Source: Rhineura floridana (taxonomy: Eukaryota; Chordata; Lepidosauria; Squamata; Rhineuridae). Taken from it: DNA of 64,000 nt. Under the pieces are notes generated by a model. That model made no database searches and was not told where the DNA came from. It saw only the letters and a list, made by a program, of their open reading frames with translations. This document shows positions 41,991-52,714 of the stretch, piece after piece (the stretch's first letter is position 1; the number at the start of each line of letters is the position of its first letter). The stretch is taken from positions 245,879,981 through 245,943,980 of the forward strand of contig NC_084480.1 of assembly GCF_030035675.1 (NCBI RefSeq), given 5' to 3'. A program made the position numbers and the translations under genes.

Positions 41991-42292
41991 GAGCAAGGAG
42001 CAGAGCCAAAAGCCTCATCACAGCCAAGGCTTCAGCTTTGGGGTAAGTGAGGGACAGGCAGAAGTTGCAGCAGCAAGCAGCCAAGTGCTAAAGAGCTACT
42101 GCTTCCAGTTTTCTTTCCTGCCCTTCCTTTCTTCCTAACAACCAGGATGCATCTTCATCTTCTGAGGAAGGTATTCCCTGGAAGTTCTTTTGTGCAAATT
42201 AAAAAATCCCCTTCCCCATGGCAAATGCAAAGAGTTCCAAACAGGCATTTGTGAAAAATCATTGTATAGTTAACTTACAGTACAATATATAC

Positions 42293-42378
42293 AAGTCTAC
42301 TCAGAAGTAAGTATCTTTATGTTTAATGGAACTTACTCCCAGGTAAATCAAATTGGGTATAGGATTGCACTAATTCGG
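42293..42378. mobile_element. Small palindromic miniature element (TACTCAGAAGTAAG...)
   Basis: CAAGTCTACTCAGAAGTAAG, AATGGAACTTACTCCCAGGT and TATAGGATTGCA are the recurring halves of a short palindromic repeat also seen at 42515-42680, 11270-11330 and 58935-59000. Confidence 0.5.
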
Positions 42379-42514
42379 CAAGATAAGGACTGGTTGAAGC
42401 CTTAAAGCTATACTAATTTGTGGTGGTGGGAGGAGAAAAAAATATGACACTTTATAGTACCAAGATGCATCAATCTGGTTAAGGCAAGTAAAATTTGATG
42501 CCTATAATACAAGG

Positions 42515-42685
42515 GCTAACCTGCAATGTAGTACATGTCTTCTCAAAAGTAAGTTCCATTGGGTTTAATGGGACTTACTTCCAGACAAGTATGTATTGCA
42601 GTACACACTTACCTGTAGGTAGGTCCCATTGAACACAATACAGCTTACTTTTGAGTAGACATGTATTGGATTGCAGCCTTAGTTT
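42515..42685. mobile_element. Two adjoining copies of the same palindromic element
   Basis: AAAGTAAGTTCCATTGGGTT and GGGACTTACTTCCAG (42548-42590) are mirrored by TAGGTCCCATTGAACACAAT and ACTTTTGAGTAGACATGTAT (42618-42670), closing in GGATTGCAGCC. Confidence 0.5.
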
Positions 42686-42689
42686 TCTT

Positions 42690-43499
42690 TTGCAGCCATT
42701 TTAATTCTGCCTTCTGTACCTTCACAACAGCCATGTGAGGTAGGACAGGCTGAGAGTTAGGAACTAGCCCAAGGCAGTGAATAAGCAAAAACAATGATGA
42801 ATAAAAATTTAAACTGTAAAAATGCTCATGCGCAGGAGTATTTTTGTTGCTGTTTGTCAAGGCTTTGTGTATGTGTGTTTTGTCTACTGTCTCAAAACTT
42901 CTTTTTGCCTCAGAATGTTGTATTTCATAGTGTTACCAACGTTCTTTTTTTAAAAAAAATGCCCAAATTCTGTGGTTGTTATTTTTAACTTGAGTTATTT
43001 GCATGGTTTGGGGTTGGCATTGCAGGAGATCAGGCTCTAGTGCATTTAACAGCTGTGGGGCAGGTAGAAATTTAATGCAGTAAGCCTATTCTACTATGGA
43101 AATACAATTATGGGGAAAGCTTTACCTGTTAACATTCTGTCTGTCAGACATCTAATTACTTGTGTGTGCCTCCCTCCCCACATTTATTTTGATTTGTGCA
43201 TGCCATGACCATTGCCATTCCCTCCCCCTGTTTATCTTTGCAACAACCCTGTGAGGTAGCTTAGGCTGAGACAATATATGTACATAAGCAGAAGTTGGTA
43301 GTTTTAGCGGGTACAGTATTAATGAAGTATAGCCTCTGAAATGCTGAAATGTATTCTGGTGGAGTCCAGTCCTATATATGTCTACGCTGAATTAAGCCTC
43401 ATTGAGTTAAATGGATAAGTATATAGGACTGCAGATTAATTTTTACCTCTGAAAGAAACACACTGTCAGACATAGAATTTAAGAGACATAGTTTTCTGG
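42690..43499. other. Unassigned stretch
   Basis: About 810 bases. No gene or clear repeat. Confidence 0.4.
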
Positions 43500-43574
43500 A
43501 CATGTTGCTGCCCTGGGCTCCTGCTGGGAGGAAGGGTGGGATACAAATCAAATAATTAATAAATCAAATAATAA
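43500..43574 (+). mobile_element. L2-type LINE 3' tail
   Basis: TGCCCTGGGCTCCTGCTGGG, AGGAAGGGTGGGATACAAAT and AATAATTAATAAATC form an L2 3' end that cuts off the downstream edge of the CR1 fragment that follows. Confidence 0.65.
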
Positions 43575-46082
43575 ATGGGGCACTGTGTCAAAAGCTTTGC
43601 TGAAGCTGAGGCATATTATGTCCACAGTATTCACACAGTCTGCGAGGGAGGTTACTTGATCAAAAAATGAAATAAGATTAGTCTGGCAGGATTTGTTCTT
43701 CATAAATCCGTGTTGGCTTCTTGTAATCACTGCATCGTTTTCAGGGTGCTTACAGATTAACCAATCCTACCGCCCAGGACATTTTCAGAGAATAGCACTG
43801 GGTGATTGTCTTTCAGCCCTCTGGCAGTTATGCTATGGGGTGCCGCAGGGTACCATCTTATCCCCAATGCTTTTAAACATCTGAATTGGGAGCAGTCATC
43901 AGGAGATTTGGGGTGAGGTGTCAGCAGTACACTGATGATGCCCAGCTCTATTTCTCTGTAACATCTGAATCAGGAGAGGCCGTGCAAGCCCTGGCCCAGT
44001 GCCTTGACTCGGTGGTGGGCTGGATGAGGGCCAATAAACTGACTCTGAATCCTGGCCAGACAGAGGCGCTGTGGGTTGGTGGTTCCTGAGTTTGGATAAT
44101 GGGTTATTCGCCTGCTTTGGATGGGGTCATACTCCCTCTGAAAGAGGAGGTTCATGGTGCTCCTGGATCCATCATTGTCACTAGAGGCCCAGGTGACCTC
44201 CATGGCTAGGAGTGGCTTTTACCAGCTTCGACTGATAAGACAGCTGCGGTTGTTTCTAGGTCGGGATAGCCTGATCACTGTTGTCCATGCACTGGTAACT
44301 TCCAGGCTAGATTAATGTAATGCGCTCTATATGAGGCTGCCCTTGAGGTGTATTGGAAAGCTGCAAAATGCAGCAGCACAACTGCTCACTGAGGCAGGAT
44401 ATCGCCAACATGTCACCCCGCAGCTGAAAGAATTGCACTGGCTGCCCATTTGCTACCAGGGTAAGTTCAAGGTTCTGGTTTTGGTGTACAGAGCCCTATA
44501 AAGCTTGGGACCAGGATACCTGATAGGTCATCTTACCCCTGATATACCCAGTCAGCCACTATGCTCTGCAGGTGAGGGCCTCCTGCAAGATACCATCTTA
44601 TTAGGAGGTCCATTCCACACTACATAGGAAGGAGACATTTAGTGTAGTAGCACCTATCCTTTGGAACTTCCTCCCCTTAAATATTAGACAGGCACCATCT
44701 CTGTTATCTTTTCGGCACCTATTGAAGACCTTCCTCTTTCAACAAGCCTTTAAAGTAGAGACCTTATGCCAGTCTGCATCTGTGTTGGAATTGCTTTTTA
44801 AGATGTTTTTAGAGCTTTTAAAAAGATGTTTTGTTCTAATATTTTTTAATGTCCATTTTTATTTGCCACCCTGGCTCCCACTGGGAGGAAAGGTGGGATA
44901 TAAATTTATGATGATGATGATATGCTCCAGAATTTTCCCAGAGATTGGTGTCAGCCTGACTGGTCTGTAGTTCCCAGGTTCCTCCTTTTTCGCTCTTTTT
45001 GAAGATAGGGACAACATGAGCCCTCCTCCAGTCATCCAGCACTTCACCCATCCTCCACAATTTTGCAATGATAATAAACAGTGGCTTGGCTCTGAGAGTT
45101 CTTCAGTCAGTTCCTTCAATACTCTAGGATGCACTTTTCTGGGCCCTGCAGATTTGAACTCATTCAAAGTGATTAGGTATTCCTTGACCAATTGTTTATC
45201 ACTTTCAAGCTGCAATCCTGCCCCTTCAATTTCATGTTTTCCAGGAGGGTCATAGACCCTCTTTTGGGAGAAGGCTGAGCCAAAGTAGGAATTGAGCTCT
45301 TCTGCCTTGGTTTTGTCATCTGTTATCATTTTTCCAACCTCACTGAGTAGCTGGTACCACCATTTCTTTTCTGTCTTTTACTATGGATGTACCTGAAGAA
45401 AGCTTTTTCTTGCTTTTGGCATCTCTCCTATATCTCAACTCATTCTCAGCTTTAGCCTTCCTGATGCCGTCCCTGCAATTCTGTGCTACCTGTCTGTACT
45501 CTTCCTTTGAGGTCTGGCCTTCCACTTCCTGTATGTGTCCTTTTTTGTTCTCAGGTCATCTCTAAGCTTTCTGGGAAGCCACATTGGCTTCTTCTGCTGT
45601 CTTCCTCCTTTTTTCCTTGATGGAATTGTTTGTCATTGTGTCTTTAGAATTTCCTTTTTTAGAAACTCCCACCCATCTTGGACTCCTTTTCTCATTAGGG
45701 TTGCTTGCCATGCAACCTTACTTACCATTGTTCTGAGTTTATTAAAATTGGCTTTCCTGAAGTCCAGGGTGCGTGTATGGCTACTTTCAGCTTTTGCTTC
45801 CTTTAAAATCAGGAACTCAAGCATAGTGTGGTCACTTTCCCCCAGAGTTCCCATAACTGCCACTTCATCCACCAAGTCATCTGTGTTGATTAGAATCAAA
45901 TCAAGGATAGCTGATCCTCCAATTGCTTCCTCCACTTTCTGTAGGAACAAGTTATCTCCAGCACAAATCAGGAATTTCTTGGAGGGACCATATTGGGTAG
46001 AATTGATCTCCCAACAGATATCATGGTAGCTGAAGTCTCCCATTACTGCTACTAGATTTAAGCCTTCCCCAAAGTACTCCTG
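43575..46082 (-). mobile_element. CR1-type LINE, split by an L2 insertion
   Basis: Minus-strand pieces appear in CR1 order. 46082-45630: endonuclease end with AVMGDFSYHDICWE, AILDLILINTDDLV, GESDHTMLEFLIL and TRTLDFRKANF. 45525-45340: EEYRQVAQNCRDGIRKAKAE. 45329-44930: the linker and RT start, with HPRVLKELTEEL and KEEPGNYRPVRLTPISGKIL. 43745-43575: ITRSQHGFMKNKSCQTNLI, ending SFSKAFDTVPH. The L2 piece at 43746-44928 sits exactly between SGKILEHI and ITRSQHGF. Several frameshifts mark it as old. Confidence 0.85.
43746..44928 (+). mobile_element. L2-type LINE, 5'-truncated, inserted in CR1
   Basis: The frames read RIALGDCLSALWQLCYGVPQ, GTILSPMLLNI, then FGVRCQQYTDDAQLYFSV (the catalytic motif is altered to YTDD) and LTLNPGQTEALWVG. 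Conceptual L2 order continues through GCTGCCCATTTGCTACCAGG to the tail CCACTGGGAGGAAAGGTGGG. Multiple stops and frameshifts show decay. It begins inside the RT palm, so it lost the endonuclease at insertion. Confidence 0.85.
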
Positions 46083-46148
46083 AATGAGGAGAGGGTCGCA
46101 GAGTCCCAACAAACCAAAGTCAAGCAGAGAGAATAAGTCTAGGGCCAA
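45633..46148 (-). pseudogene. CR1 endonuclease C-terminal part
   Basis: The frame of 171 codons has VAVMGDFSYHDICWEINSTQ, IGGSAILDLILINTDDLVDE and LGESDHTMLEFLIL, the last three blocks of the CR1 APE endonuclease. The Asn of the usual GDFN is Ser here. The first ~22 codons (before about 46083) belong to the neighbouring LTR, not to CR1. Confidence 0.75.
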
Positions 46149-46612
46149 GCATTATCTAGAGACAAAGTAAGGCAACAGTCCAAAATCAATATCACAGGGA
46201 GTTCAAGCAAGGTGCAACACAGCAGAAAAAGTCAAACCCCTGTGTTATTCCTAGCAAGTAGAAGGCTGAAGAGAGAAGCCTTATATACTGTCTTCCTAAA
46301 TCTAACCACTGCTGCTGGCAGTGAAGGAATCAGGGATGGCTTACTCATGAACAGATCCCTTACTCACAAGTAGGCCAACAACTCTGGGTAGATGCATACT
46401 GTGCCATCACTTTTTGGCATGGATTTAAAGCTTTTGGCACTAGCGCTCTTGAGGACTGGGGGATAGCTCCACCTCCTCCTCTGACAGCTCCAGGTTCTTC
46501 ATTGGATTCAGGGGGGACTTCTTGCTCCTCAGGTTCCTTAGCTGTGGGGTGTCTGGTTCATCCTCTGAGGACTCCATGACTGATACCAGGTCAGGTCTAG
46601 GCAACACATACG
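46083..46612 (-). mobile_element. LTR of an LTR retroelement (fossil), limits approximate
   Basis: On the minus strand an LTR-like order is seen: a 5' part with an acidic Ser/Glu-rich short frame, a TATATAAGG box (reverse at about 46281), then a typical R/U5-like stretch ending CGACCCTCTCCTCATTCA. It directly follows the CR1 fragment. No target duplication or partner LTR was found, so it may be solo. Acidic wording and layout recall the LTR at 26203-26792. Old. Confidence 0.5.
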
Positions 46613-46875
46613 AATGTCACCAAGTTGGCTACCTCTGCTTAAATGCTAGAAAGAAGAAAGAAAATGCTTGTTTTCTGATAAAATAAAGTAAAATGATGCA
46701 AGATAAACTGGGGGTAGAGTGGGGCAAATGTTCCCCTCCTTCTCTCACAATCACCCTCCTCTTCCATTCTATCCTATTACATTCTCTTTCTTTTTGTTTC
46801 TCCTGCAGTCTTCCCATCTTTGCAAAATCAAGGGCAGTATCTTTAGTTTACATTTTCTTCACTACTAGATGATGT

Positions 46876-47060
46876 AGATGTACTGTCCTCAAGTCGATTC
46901 CGACTTATGGCGACCCTATGAATAGGGTTTTCATGAGGCCGAGAGGCAGTGACTGGCCCAAGGTCACCCAGTGAGCTTCACGGCTATGTAGGGATTCGAA
47001 CCCTGGTCTCCCAGGTCGTAGTCCAACATCTTAACCACTACACCACACTGGCTCTCTAGA
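46876..47060 (-). mobile_element. Sauria-type SINE, shortened in the middle
   Basis: CTGTCCTCAAGTCGATTCCG, ACTTATGGCGACCCTATG, then GAGGCAGTGACTGGCCCAAG, GGGATTCGAACCCTGG and CTACACCACACTGG. The TCAGAGGTGG block is missing, like the copy at 12411. Confidence 0.8.
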
Positions 47061-47224
47061 AGACAGCAGCAAAATGGCCCAAGCAGAGGTGGTGAGAGAA
47101 ATGGGGAAGTTGTGCCACTTGCTATATGTGATATTACAGGTTCCATCCACTATTGTGGCTTAGGCACCAATTAAAAACTATTATGTTCACCCATACCTTT
47201 GGGCTGCTTATGATTATTCTAAGC

Positions 47225-47466
47225 CAGAAGTGGGGAACCTTTTTCAGCCCAAGGGCTGCATTCCTTTCTGGGGAACCTTCCTGGGGGCCATATGCGAGTG
47301 GGGGACAGAGCCAGAGACAAAAGTGGATGGAGCTAGGATAGTTTCTACACACACTCATACCTGTTTCTGTCCTCCATCATGACAAGCAAATAAGAGTTCA
47401 AGGACACATTTCAGCCAGGCAAATATGTTCATATTTGGCCCCCAGGCATGAGATTTCCCATCTCTA
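47225..47466. mobile_element. hAT-like (Charlie-type) miniature element
   Basis: CAGAAGTGGGGAACCTTTTT with CAGCCCAAGGGCTGCATTC is the usual start of a Charlie-like family. The end GAGATTTCCCATCTCT mirrors it loosely. TTCTAAGC and CTCTAAGC on the flanks match at 7 of 8 bases. Confidence 0.55.
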
Positions 47467-48254
47467 AGCTTATACTCTTCAGGCAACAATGAAGAAGTGG
47501 ACACCGGTTATGGATTAACTACCACAAACTTTAATTTATATAAATTCTACAGAGACTATTTATAAAATTAGAGGTGCAAAGGGGAGGGAGGAAAGGGGAG
47601 ACCATCCCTAATCTCTGCATTTGAACAACTGACTTGGCTGTCCATGTTGTGTGTGTCACTCAGATGCCATGCTCATGCTTCAACCTCAAGTTGCGCATAA
47701 AATTCTTGTGCATCATATCCATGTAGTTAAACTGCAAGCAGGTATCAGGTCCATCTATTGCCCAGATGGCTCTGCTGGTCCACCCATTAGCCAAAGACAG
47801 GTGCCTTCCTCTCCCTGAAGAAGAATCATGACCCTTGACTGGTATGACAGGAGTATATTGTTAGCTTTTTCTGGGCCTTACTCACCCCTTTTGTCCCACC
47901 TGCCTGCTGTGACATCAGTCCTATAAACCATGCACTGTGATGTAGAAGTATCAATTACTTCATCCTAACTGACAAATTAAAGCATACACTTGATGCTATC
48001 CCTGAAGTATTTCCATCTCTGACCAATCTGGATGGCATGAAAAAACTCCATCCTGCCCTCCTCAAAGGGTTACCAGCATATGCCTGTGGAAACCTGATAC
48101 AGAGAGAGGATAACGGATGCACAGCTCACTGGGTCAAAATGGAGACCAACTGATATGGGGTGAGATATTTAATATCTTTCCACAAATCTCAGCCCCAGAT
48201 TTCACAAGAGGGACGAAATCCCAGACCTGGCAAGATCTACATTCTTACTTAGTT
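47467..48254. other. Unassigned stretch
   Basis: About 790 bases; nothing recognised. Confidence 0.4.
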
Positions 48255-49880
48255 TCTCAGTGGCTGCTCATTCATTTCATTGGCGATCAATCGTGGCCGA
48301 GTAAGATTGTCTTCCAAGATAAGGTCTTTAACGGTGGGTCCATAAGTGAATGTGGAGGCCATTTCTGGATCCACACAGCCTCCCACAGTGAGGACATAGG
48401 TTTCCAGATGGAAGATGGTCATGATGAGGATTTGTTTGACGTGCCTTCTGCTTAGCTCATTTGTCCCATTCGCCCTGTATTTGTGCTTCTTCAAAGTCCA
48501 CAGCACCTTTGATAATAGCCAACCTCCATTTGGAACGTTCATGGGCCAAGACTTCCCAGTTGTCGATGTTCATGTTACATTTTTTTAGATTCGCTTTAAG
48601 AACATCTTTAAACCTCTTTTGCTGTCCATCGATGTTCCATTTTCCATCCTTAAGTTGGGAGTGAAGTAGCTGCTTTGGAAGATGGTGATTAGGCATTCAA
48701 ACAACATGGCGGGTCCAGCAAAGTTGACGTTGAAGGATCTTTGTTTCAGCACTGGTAGTCTTTGCTTCTTCCAAAACGCTAACATTAGTCCGTCCGTCTT
48801 CCCAAGTAATTTGCAGGATTTTCCGGAAGCAGCATTGGGAGTGGTGTTTATAAATGGTCCATGTTTCACAGGCATACAGTGAGGTTGGTAGTACAATGGC
48901 TTTGTAAATAAGCATTTTGGTCTCCCTGTGAATATCCCGATCCTCGAACACTCTACGCTTCATTCAGGAGAATGCGGCACTAGCAGAGCTCAGACAATGT
49001 TGAATTTCAGCATCAATGTCAGCTTTTACAGAGAAATGGCTGCCGAGATAGGGGAAGTGATCAATGTTCTCCAACGTCACACCATTCAGCTGGATCGATG
49101 GTGCTACAGAGGGACTAGTTCGTACCTGTTGATGAAGCACTTTGTTTTTTTTAATATTAAGTGAGAGCCCAAGCTTTCCATATGCTTCTGCAAAGACATT
49201 TAGGATAGTTTGAAGATCTTTCTCTGAATGTGCAGAGACTACATTATCATTGGGATATTGAAGTTCTACAACAGAGGTTGACATTACCTTACATTTTGCT
49301 TTCAGCCTACTGAGATTTAAAAGCTTTCCATCTGTTCGCTATATGATTTCCACACCAGTAGGAAGTTTCCCCTCAATAAGTGTAGAATCATAACAATGAA
49401 GATAGCAAATAAGGTAGGAGCAATGACACATCCCTTTTTTACGCCTGATCCAACTCTGAATGGATCGCTCTGAAAGCCATTGTTGTCCAAAATTGTTGCT
49501 GTCGTGTTGTCATGAAGGAGTTGCAAAATATTCACAAATTTATCAGGGCATCCAGTTTTCAGAAGCATGGTCCAGAGAGCGGTTCGATTCACAGTGTCAA
49601 AGGCCTTAGTCAGATCAATAAACGCCATATATAAAGGTCGATTCTGCTCCTGGCATTTTTCTTGAAGCTGTCGTGCAGTGAAGATCATGTCCACTGTCCC
49701 CCTGGAAGGGCGGAAACCATTTTGGGATTCGGGGAGGACATCCGCTGAGATCAGCAGGAGGCAATTTGCAAGGATCCTTGCAAGGATTTTACCTGCGGTA
49801 GCAAAAAAAGAGATACCTTGATAGTTCTTGCAATCTGTTCTATCACCCTTCTTAAAAAGGGTGATAATCTTCCTCATTAC
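48255..49880 (-). mobile_element. APE-type LINE (RTE-like?), 5'-truncated
   Basis: Minus-strand frames in order give RT blocks IITLFKKGDRTDCKNYQGIS, PESQNGFRPSRGTVDMIFTA, MAFIDLTKAFDTVNRTALW and GVKKGCVIAPTLFAIFI (49317-49877). Then come VVELQYPNDNVVSAHSEKDL, where the catalytic ADD is replaced by PND (49284-48964), TSLYACETWTIYKHH (48963-48697) and the C-terminus MPNHHLPKQLLHSQLKDGK (48696-48457). It starts inside the RT domain. Three to four frame breaks. Clade is not certain. Confidence 0.75.
49317..49877 (-). pseudogene. Reverse transcriptase fingers/palm part of the LINE
   Basis: Frame of 186 codons with KGDRTDCKNYQGIS, FRPSRGTVDMIFTARQLQEK, the RT-A motif FIDLTKAFDTV and the RT-B motif GSGVKKGCVIAPTLFAIF. 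The catalytic C motif falls in the next frame and is degraded. Confidence 0.8.
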
Positions 49881-50445
49881 TTACCTTCCTTTCTTTCACA
49901 CATGGACAACCATCTCTTTCTTTGTCTCTTTCTCTTCCCTTCTTGTGGTCTGCTAGTGTCCATTGATGATATTGCTGGAGTCTCTCCTCCAATCAGCATG
50001 GGGGGATGTCTCAGCACAAAATATGGGCAGCTAGCAAGCAGGAATTAGAAGTGCTTCCCCATGTTCATACTTAATCCAACACGGTGGGGAATGAAGAGCC
50101 TGGCAAGTGCCTTGGTAGAATGTTACAGACATAATAGTGCCACTGGGCACCACACTGGGGAAGCCAGCACTTAGCTGGCCTGCTACCCTCAAGTCTTGTT
50201 AAATAAGATAAGGCTGCCATCTTGCCCTTCTCCTCAGGCTGAAAAATGTCTTGGGCCAGCATCGGTATATGGAGGGATTCTGTCTGTGCAAGCCAAAGGT
50301 CTCAGAAGGTATCAGAACTGGTTTCTTCAGGAACATCTGGATACTATTTAACAAACAACTACAGTGCATTGGTTGTTCTGTGTATTGGGTGATTATCTGA
50401 AAAGTCCTTAAATAACAGTAACAGGGTCAAGGGGAATGATGGAGG
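49881..50445. other. Unassigned stretch between LINEs
   Basis: About 565 bases; no gene or repeat recognised. Confidence 0.4.
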
Positions 50446-50778
50446 CTGGTATGCAGCGTCAGTGTGAGCTCCTTAGCTCGATGTTAGTATAATTGCCTCC
50501 GGCAATAATTTTATTTTTATTTTTAAATTTGTGGGGATTTCTGTTTTATCTTATTGGAGTGATATCCCCTAATCTCCCTGCCTTTCTCTTCTGGAGGTCT
50601 GTAATCGTAAATTAACTATATCGGCGAGACGCTTACTTTGACTGATACTGAAGAGCCCTGGATAAGGAAGAACATTATACTCTACTCGACCTGGAGCTAA
50701 TTAAACTCCTGATCAAGCGATATAGACTGTGTCTTCTTCTTGGAGGCTATTTATATGCGTGTTTGGCTGGCTTAAATA

Positions 50779-52516
50779 ATGGTTCTGCTTAAAGAACAGA
50801 AGGCTAGCCAGCCAGTACAAATCTTATCACAACAAAATCTGCAGCCTAAAATTACAACCTTCTTCCCTTTTACGTCAGAATCTTCCACCCAGGAAAAGAG
50901 ACTTTCTTCAACATCTAACTCTAACTTGCTTCTGCTTTCAACCATGGATAGGTCGGTAGATTTTGTTAAGAACTTTCCTACCCCGAAAGAGGATCTCTAC
51001 GCTATCCCTTTAAGTGTTGAAATAGCAGAGGCGAATTTGTTACATAATATAAGTCTCCCTATACATCCTTTTGTTTAATCTCCGACACCTCCCCCTTCTC
51101 TCCCTCCACCTCCCTTGAGTCTATGGAAAATGCCGAGGACTCTCCCATCTTACCATCTGCCAGCTCCTTAGCTCCATTTCTCATGGTTTTGGAGGAACTT
51201 AATTCAATGAAGTCTTACCTTGCTGAATGTAATAACTTATTGAAAACTTTGGCACTGACAGCCAAAACGCTACTGACAAGTAACTCGATCCAGCAAAAAA
51301 GGGACAATAATAATAATAAACAACGGGAGGAGGCGACTACAAAACAACGGAAGCTTGCTTCTCAACTCGACCACAGGAAGAAACGTAAAAAAGGCAAGAA
51401 AGAAGTCAGGAAACCTAAGAATATCAAAAATTTTAAATTTCCTTATTATAAGAAATTAAATTTTAAACCTCTAATTGCTATTTTACAAGCACTAGCTAGT
51501 GCTCCTCCTTATTCTCCAAGCAAGTCCTCTCCCCATAAGGAAATTGCAACTCATGACAGAAAATCGCCGGCTCGCTTGCAGACCTTGACCTCTAGTGCCT
51601 CTCCTTCGAATTCTTTGTTAACAATTTCACCTGCTCGTCCTCTTATTCAAATCACTAAAACGTCCCCAGATCCAGCAGTACAAAAATTAACACAGGAAGG
51701 GGCAATAGAATCCATTTATTCAAAGAACAACTGGAATTTAGTTCTAGAACAAACTAAAGTGGTTCTTCTCAACTATCCTAACTTTTTGAGAAGACGTGCT
51801 ATTATCCTAACAAAGCTCAGTTTTGTGATTACCTGAGTCCATTTCTACCAATTCAGTTTTTTCATTCTGATATAACAAACATCCTTTTTTTACATAGTAA
51901 TCAAATTTCGACAAGAGTCATTATAACCTTTAGGAATCGAGAGATAACTCAAAGATTTTACAAACTAAAGCCATACCTCGCTGCGAGGGACCTTTTGATA
52001 ACACCAGAGCTTGGAAAAGTTACTTTTTTGAACTATAACTTCCATCAGCCCCAGCTAACATGGCCACTGGATTGGGCTGATGGGAGTTGTAGTTCAAAAA
52101 AGTAACTTTTCCAAGCTCTGGATAACACACTGTTTTAAGAACGTGGCCCCTCCATTCCCTTTGGTTAAGCACAAGCTATCTCCAAGACTACTTAAGAACA
52201 ACTACACCCTTGGCCCCCCACTTCTCCACCTCGGCTCCAGTCTCCTACCTTGCATCAGAGAAGTTCCTTGGCCACCTCATGTAATGACCCACGAGAACTA
52301 GAGGATTTACAACTGATTGAAGTTTTTACTGATCTTCCTAAAGAGGAACAATTTAAAATAATCAACAGGATACACCGACTGAAAGCCGACTTACAGTCCT
52401 TACTCGTAGTCTCACCAGAATCAATCACTAGAGGTATGCCAATCTTCCATTTAGAATCGGATACAGCTACGCAGGGAACAGCTATACCATCGCCTCCGAC
52501 TTGGACGGACAGGTGA
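50779..52516 (+). pseudogene. ORF1 region of the LINE, frameshifted and interrupted
   Basis: Three open pieces lie in three frames: 50779-51078 (Gln/Ser-rich start), 51123-51836 and 52250-52516. In 51123-51836, residues 20-50 are Leu-rich and helical-looking, and residues 85-99 form the basic cluster RKKRKKGKKEVRKPK. 52250-52516 has LPKEEQFKIINRIHRLKADL. Basic, non-catalytic ORF1 proteins of LINEs bind RNA. The reading continues after 51836 in another frame up to the hAT insertion. I find no zinc knuckle. Confidence 0.6.
52005..52120. mobile_element. 116-bp hAT miniature element inside the LINE ORF1
   Basis: Starts CAGAGCTTGGAAAAGTTACT and ends AGTAACTTTTCCAAGCTCTG. The inverted repeats extend about 45 bases to CATCAGCCCCA, leaving a short loop. 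An exact 8-bp duplication GATAACAC flanks it (51997-52004, 52121-52128). Its tips match those of the 4.4-kb element at 8371-12786. It post-dates the LINE. Confidence 0.95.
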
Positions 52517-52714
52517 CTACTGGCACCGGAGGAGCTGGGCTCTTCTCCCCAGGCTACTCAGTTACCCCATTTGATACCTTGCTTGGGAAAATTGCCCACT
52601 TCCAATGTCAGTGTCCTTCTACCTGAACTTGACCAGATTCACCCTCTAAATGTTCCAGGGAACTGATATGCTAATACCCCAACTGCCCACTCTCAGCCCC
52701 GATCCGGGGCATTT

